Shown piece after piece: positions 62,840-64,000 of a stretch of 64,000 nt of DNA (position 1 is the stretch's first letter; every line of letters starts with the position of its first letter). The position numbers and the translations under genes were made by a program. The notes under the pieces were generated by a model. That model searched no databases and was not told where the DNA came from. It saw nothing but the letters and a program-made list of their open reading frames with translations. Origin of the DNA: Granulicella arctica (GTDB taxonomy: Bacteria > Acidobacteriota > Terriglobia > Terriglobales > Acidobacteriaceae); the NCBI RefSeq assembly GCF_025685605.1, contig NZ_JAGTUT010000001.1:2976001-3040000 (forward strand), read 5' to 3'.

Positions 62840-63100
62840 AGTCTCTTCACGCGCGAAGCATATTACAAATGGCGCCCGACCTTCGAAGTTTTGACGGATA
62901 CCGAAGATGGAGGCAAGCTCACGAGTGGCATCTCCTATCGGCCGATATTGCCGAAGGGAGTGGAGGTCAAGAAGACCGAGCTTCTGACCACATCAGACCA
63001 GACTGGCCGCTGGCTCTTTGAGGTCACCCAGGATAAATTTCACACATTCTCTATCTACGTTCGCCTGAAGATCTTGACAGCGATTGGCGGGGACGATTGA
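62840..63100 (+). pseudogene. Startless ORF after the tannase gene
   Basis: A frame in register with the tannase gene reopens after its TGA. From 62840 it reads like protein: SLFTREAYYKWRPTFEVL, TDTEDGGKLTSGISYRPILP, TSDQTGRWLFEVTQDKFHTF, to stop 63100. Only TTG 62891 is a possible start and lacks a ribosome site. Likely the 3' part of a lost gene. No family recognised. Confidence 0.35.
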
Positions 63101-63184
63101 TGCAGACGAGCAACGGCGAGCAGTGTTCAAGAAACTACCCTGGCGACAGGTTTATTCAGCGCTTTCGCTTTCTCGACTTTGACA

Positions 63185-63379
63185 TCAGCTACCTTGAAGC
63201 TGGTCAATCGTGGCTGCTGCACTCGTCCACTCCAGCTCGCGTTGGGTCTTGAAACGATGCCTTGTTATAACAAGTCCGACAACAACGACCACAGCGAGAA
63301 TCAGATAAGCGGCAATCCTGATCAGTTCTTGCCAGTCGCTCCGCTTGAGCGATGGCTTGTTACGAGCAGTTACAACAAT
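63185..63379 (-). pseudogene. Small membrane protein lacking a normal start codon
   Basis: 64 codons: TARNKPSLKRSDWQELIR, one membrane helix (IAAYLILAVVVVVGLVIT) and a charged tail ending AAATIDQLQGS, stop at 63185. Upstream only ATT (63379) or a distant stop is available, so the start was lost or is non-canonical. It lies 20 bp after the NIF3-family gene on the same strand, a position typical for an operon member. Confidence 0.4.
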
Positions 63380-63399
63380 GAACCGAAGTTTTGGAGGAA

Positions 63400-64000
63400 C
63401 TAGAACTTCGCTGGGGCTACGGGATGTTCTGGACTCCAGAGCGGCTGCCCGGCAGAGACATGGTCCACCCGTATCCCGGGAAAGAGAAGTCGCAACTCTT
63501 TAGCCGCACGCTCCATCCCAGGCTCTTCCGATACCTCATGACCCAGTAGGATGAGGGCCTTCTTACGTCCCTGCGTCGAAGCATCCCGGACATATTCGAC
63601 CGTCTCCCACTCGCGTGCTTCACCAGCGATCAACACGTCAACATTCGGTGCATTGAGTGCATGCACCTGTTCTTCCATGCCTGCAGCACCCGGCAAGAGT
63701 GCCACGTGCGTGATCGGCAATTTTGGATCTCCCTCCACTCGCAGTGTTTGAATGTGAAAGGCGCGCTCAAGCGTGCGTGCAAGTTCACCAAGAGTCGTTG
63801 GCGGAATTGTGACGACATATTCAGCAAACGGACCAGAGGGATGCGGATAGTTCATCCACCCCAGGGCTTCGTAAACGCCCTTCAGGATGTGATCGCCGGC
63901 AGGATCGGCATGGATCTGATCGTGCAACCGGTACACCACCAGATGATGCTGCTCGATATAGGCCACCTTTGCCTGGTACACGGGATCATCGGCAAAGAAT
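63400..64000 (-). CDS. NIF3-family (dinuclear-metal, Nif3-like) protein, 5' end outside the window
   Basis: Partial: 199 codons from the right edge to stop 63400. Reading order FFADDPVYQAKVAYIEQHHL, VVYRLHDQIHADPAGDHILK, TLRVEGDPKLPITHVALLPG, and the C-terminal VDVLIAGEAREWETVEYVRD with KKALILLGHEVSEEPGMERA. The NIF3/DUF34 fold binds two metals through His and Asp/Glu residues; His in the VYRLHDQIHAD block and in LLGHEVSEEPG are candidates. The reaction is not established for this family. The upstream part, with the first metal motifs, lies beyond base 64000. Followed by a small membrane ORF. Confidence 0.75.
   Translation of the reverse strand, partial: FFADDPVYQAKVAYIEQHHLVVYRLHDQIHADPAGDHILKGVYEALGWMNYPHPSGPFAEYVVTIPPTTLGELARTLERAFHIQTLRVEGDPKLPITHVALLPGAAGMEEQVHALNAPNVDVLIAGEAREWETVEYVRDASTQGRKKALILLGHEVSEEPGMERAAKELRLLFPGIRVDHVSAGQPLWSPEHPVAPAKF

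Noticed and set aside
1..64000. CRISPR arrays, complete tRNAs, rRNA, insertion sequences
   Set aside because: I looked for spaced repeats, complete tRNA folds, rRNA and transposase motifs and found none apart from the tRNA-Val fragment.

Overview
The window looks like a chromosomal segment of a soil or plant-associated acidobacterium of the Terriglobia type (Granulicella, Terriglobus and Edaphobacter are the genera it resembles). This is inferred from gene content: large secreted glycoside hydrolases and a tannase-like esterase, a large-subunit catalase, DUF421 membrane proteins, Tat-exported ferritin-like proteins, MCE/Mla transport, and many short proteins typical of that group. No rRNA or ribosomal protein gene is present to confirm the assignment.

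Layout. 0-4.4 kb: an HPF/RaiA-like gene with a stop at codon 2, then a four-gene minus-strand signalling operon (response regulator, small protein, pseudo-receiver, histidine kinase) and a long gene-free stretch. 4.5-9.4 kb: two Tat-exported ferritin-like proteins, a zinc alcohol dehydrogenase, an SRPBCC protein and a frameshifted SDR. 9.9-12.8 kb: a four-gene plus-strand operon with two DUF421 proteins and an MFS transporter. 12.9-18.5 kb: HAD remnant, KatE-type catalase, a PA2169-type four-helix protein, an orphan Hcp, and a family of short palindromic repeats. 19.6-22.4 kb: a large GGDEF-EAL protein. 23.5-27.5 kb: a GH35-like glycosidase, a DedA-rhodanese fusion and an exported protein. 27.7-30.6 kb: an Mla-type MCE/ABC operon. 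30.7-35.8 kb: an EmrAB-TolC-like efflux operon with a divergent TetR regulator and a likely operator. 36.2-39 kb: GH78 rhamnosidase. 39.5-42.7 kb: a gene graveyard that carries a second copy of the signalling module of 2.4-3.6 kb. 43.5-50.2 kb: SRPBCC proteins, a streptothricin-acetyltransferase-like GNAT enzyme, stress proteins (GlsB, glycine-zipper, BON) and a Crp/Fnr regulator with palindromic upstream sites. 50.4-52.3 kb: M61 peptidase. 53.3-57.8 kb: a probable mobile-element remnant with an HUH replication initiator fused to a DnaB-like ATPase, a deoxyribosyltransferase-like partner, an AT-hook microprotein, a broken SRAP gene and the 3' half of a tRNA-Val(CAC). 58-64 kb: small proteins, an exported protein, a tannase-family enzyme and a partial NIF3-family gene.

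Two themes stand out. First, an unusual number of recognisable genes carry one disabling change: in-frame stops in the HPF-like, MlaD-OmpA and SRAP genes and in a receiver relic, and single-base frameshifts in the SDR, TolC-like, HAD, AraC and SRPBCC genes and in one small gene. A GH2 gene carries several. Raw reads must decide whether this is real decay or sequencing error. Second, the best candidate for something undescribed is the Rep/DnaB-like fusion at 53.9-55.8 kb. The duplicated signalling module, whose copies are most alike at the centre and diverge towards both ends, comes next.
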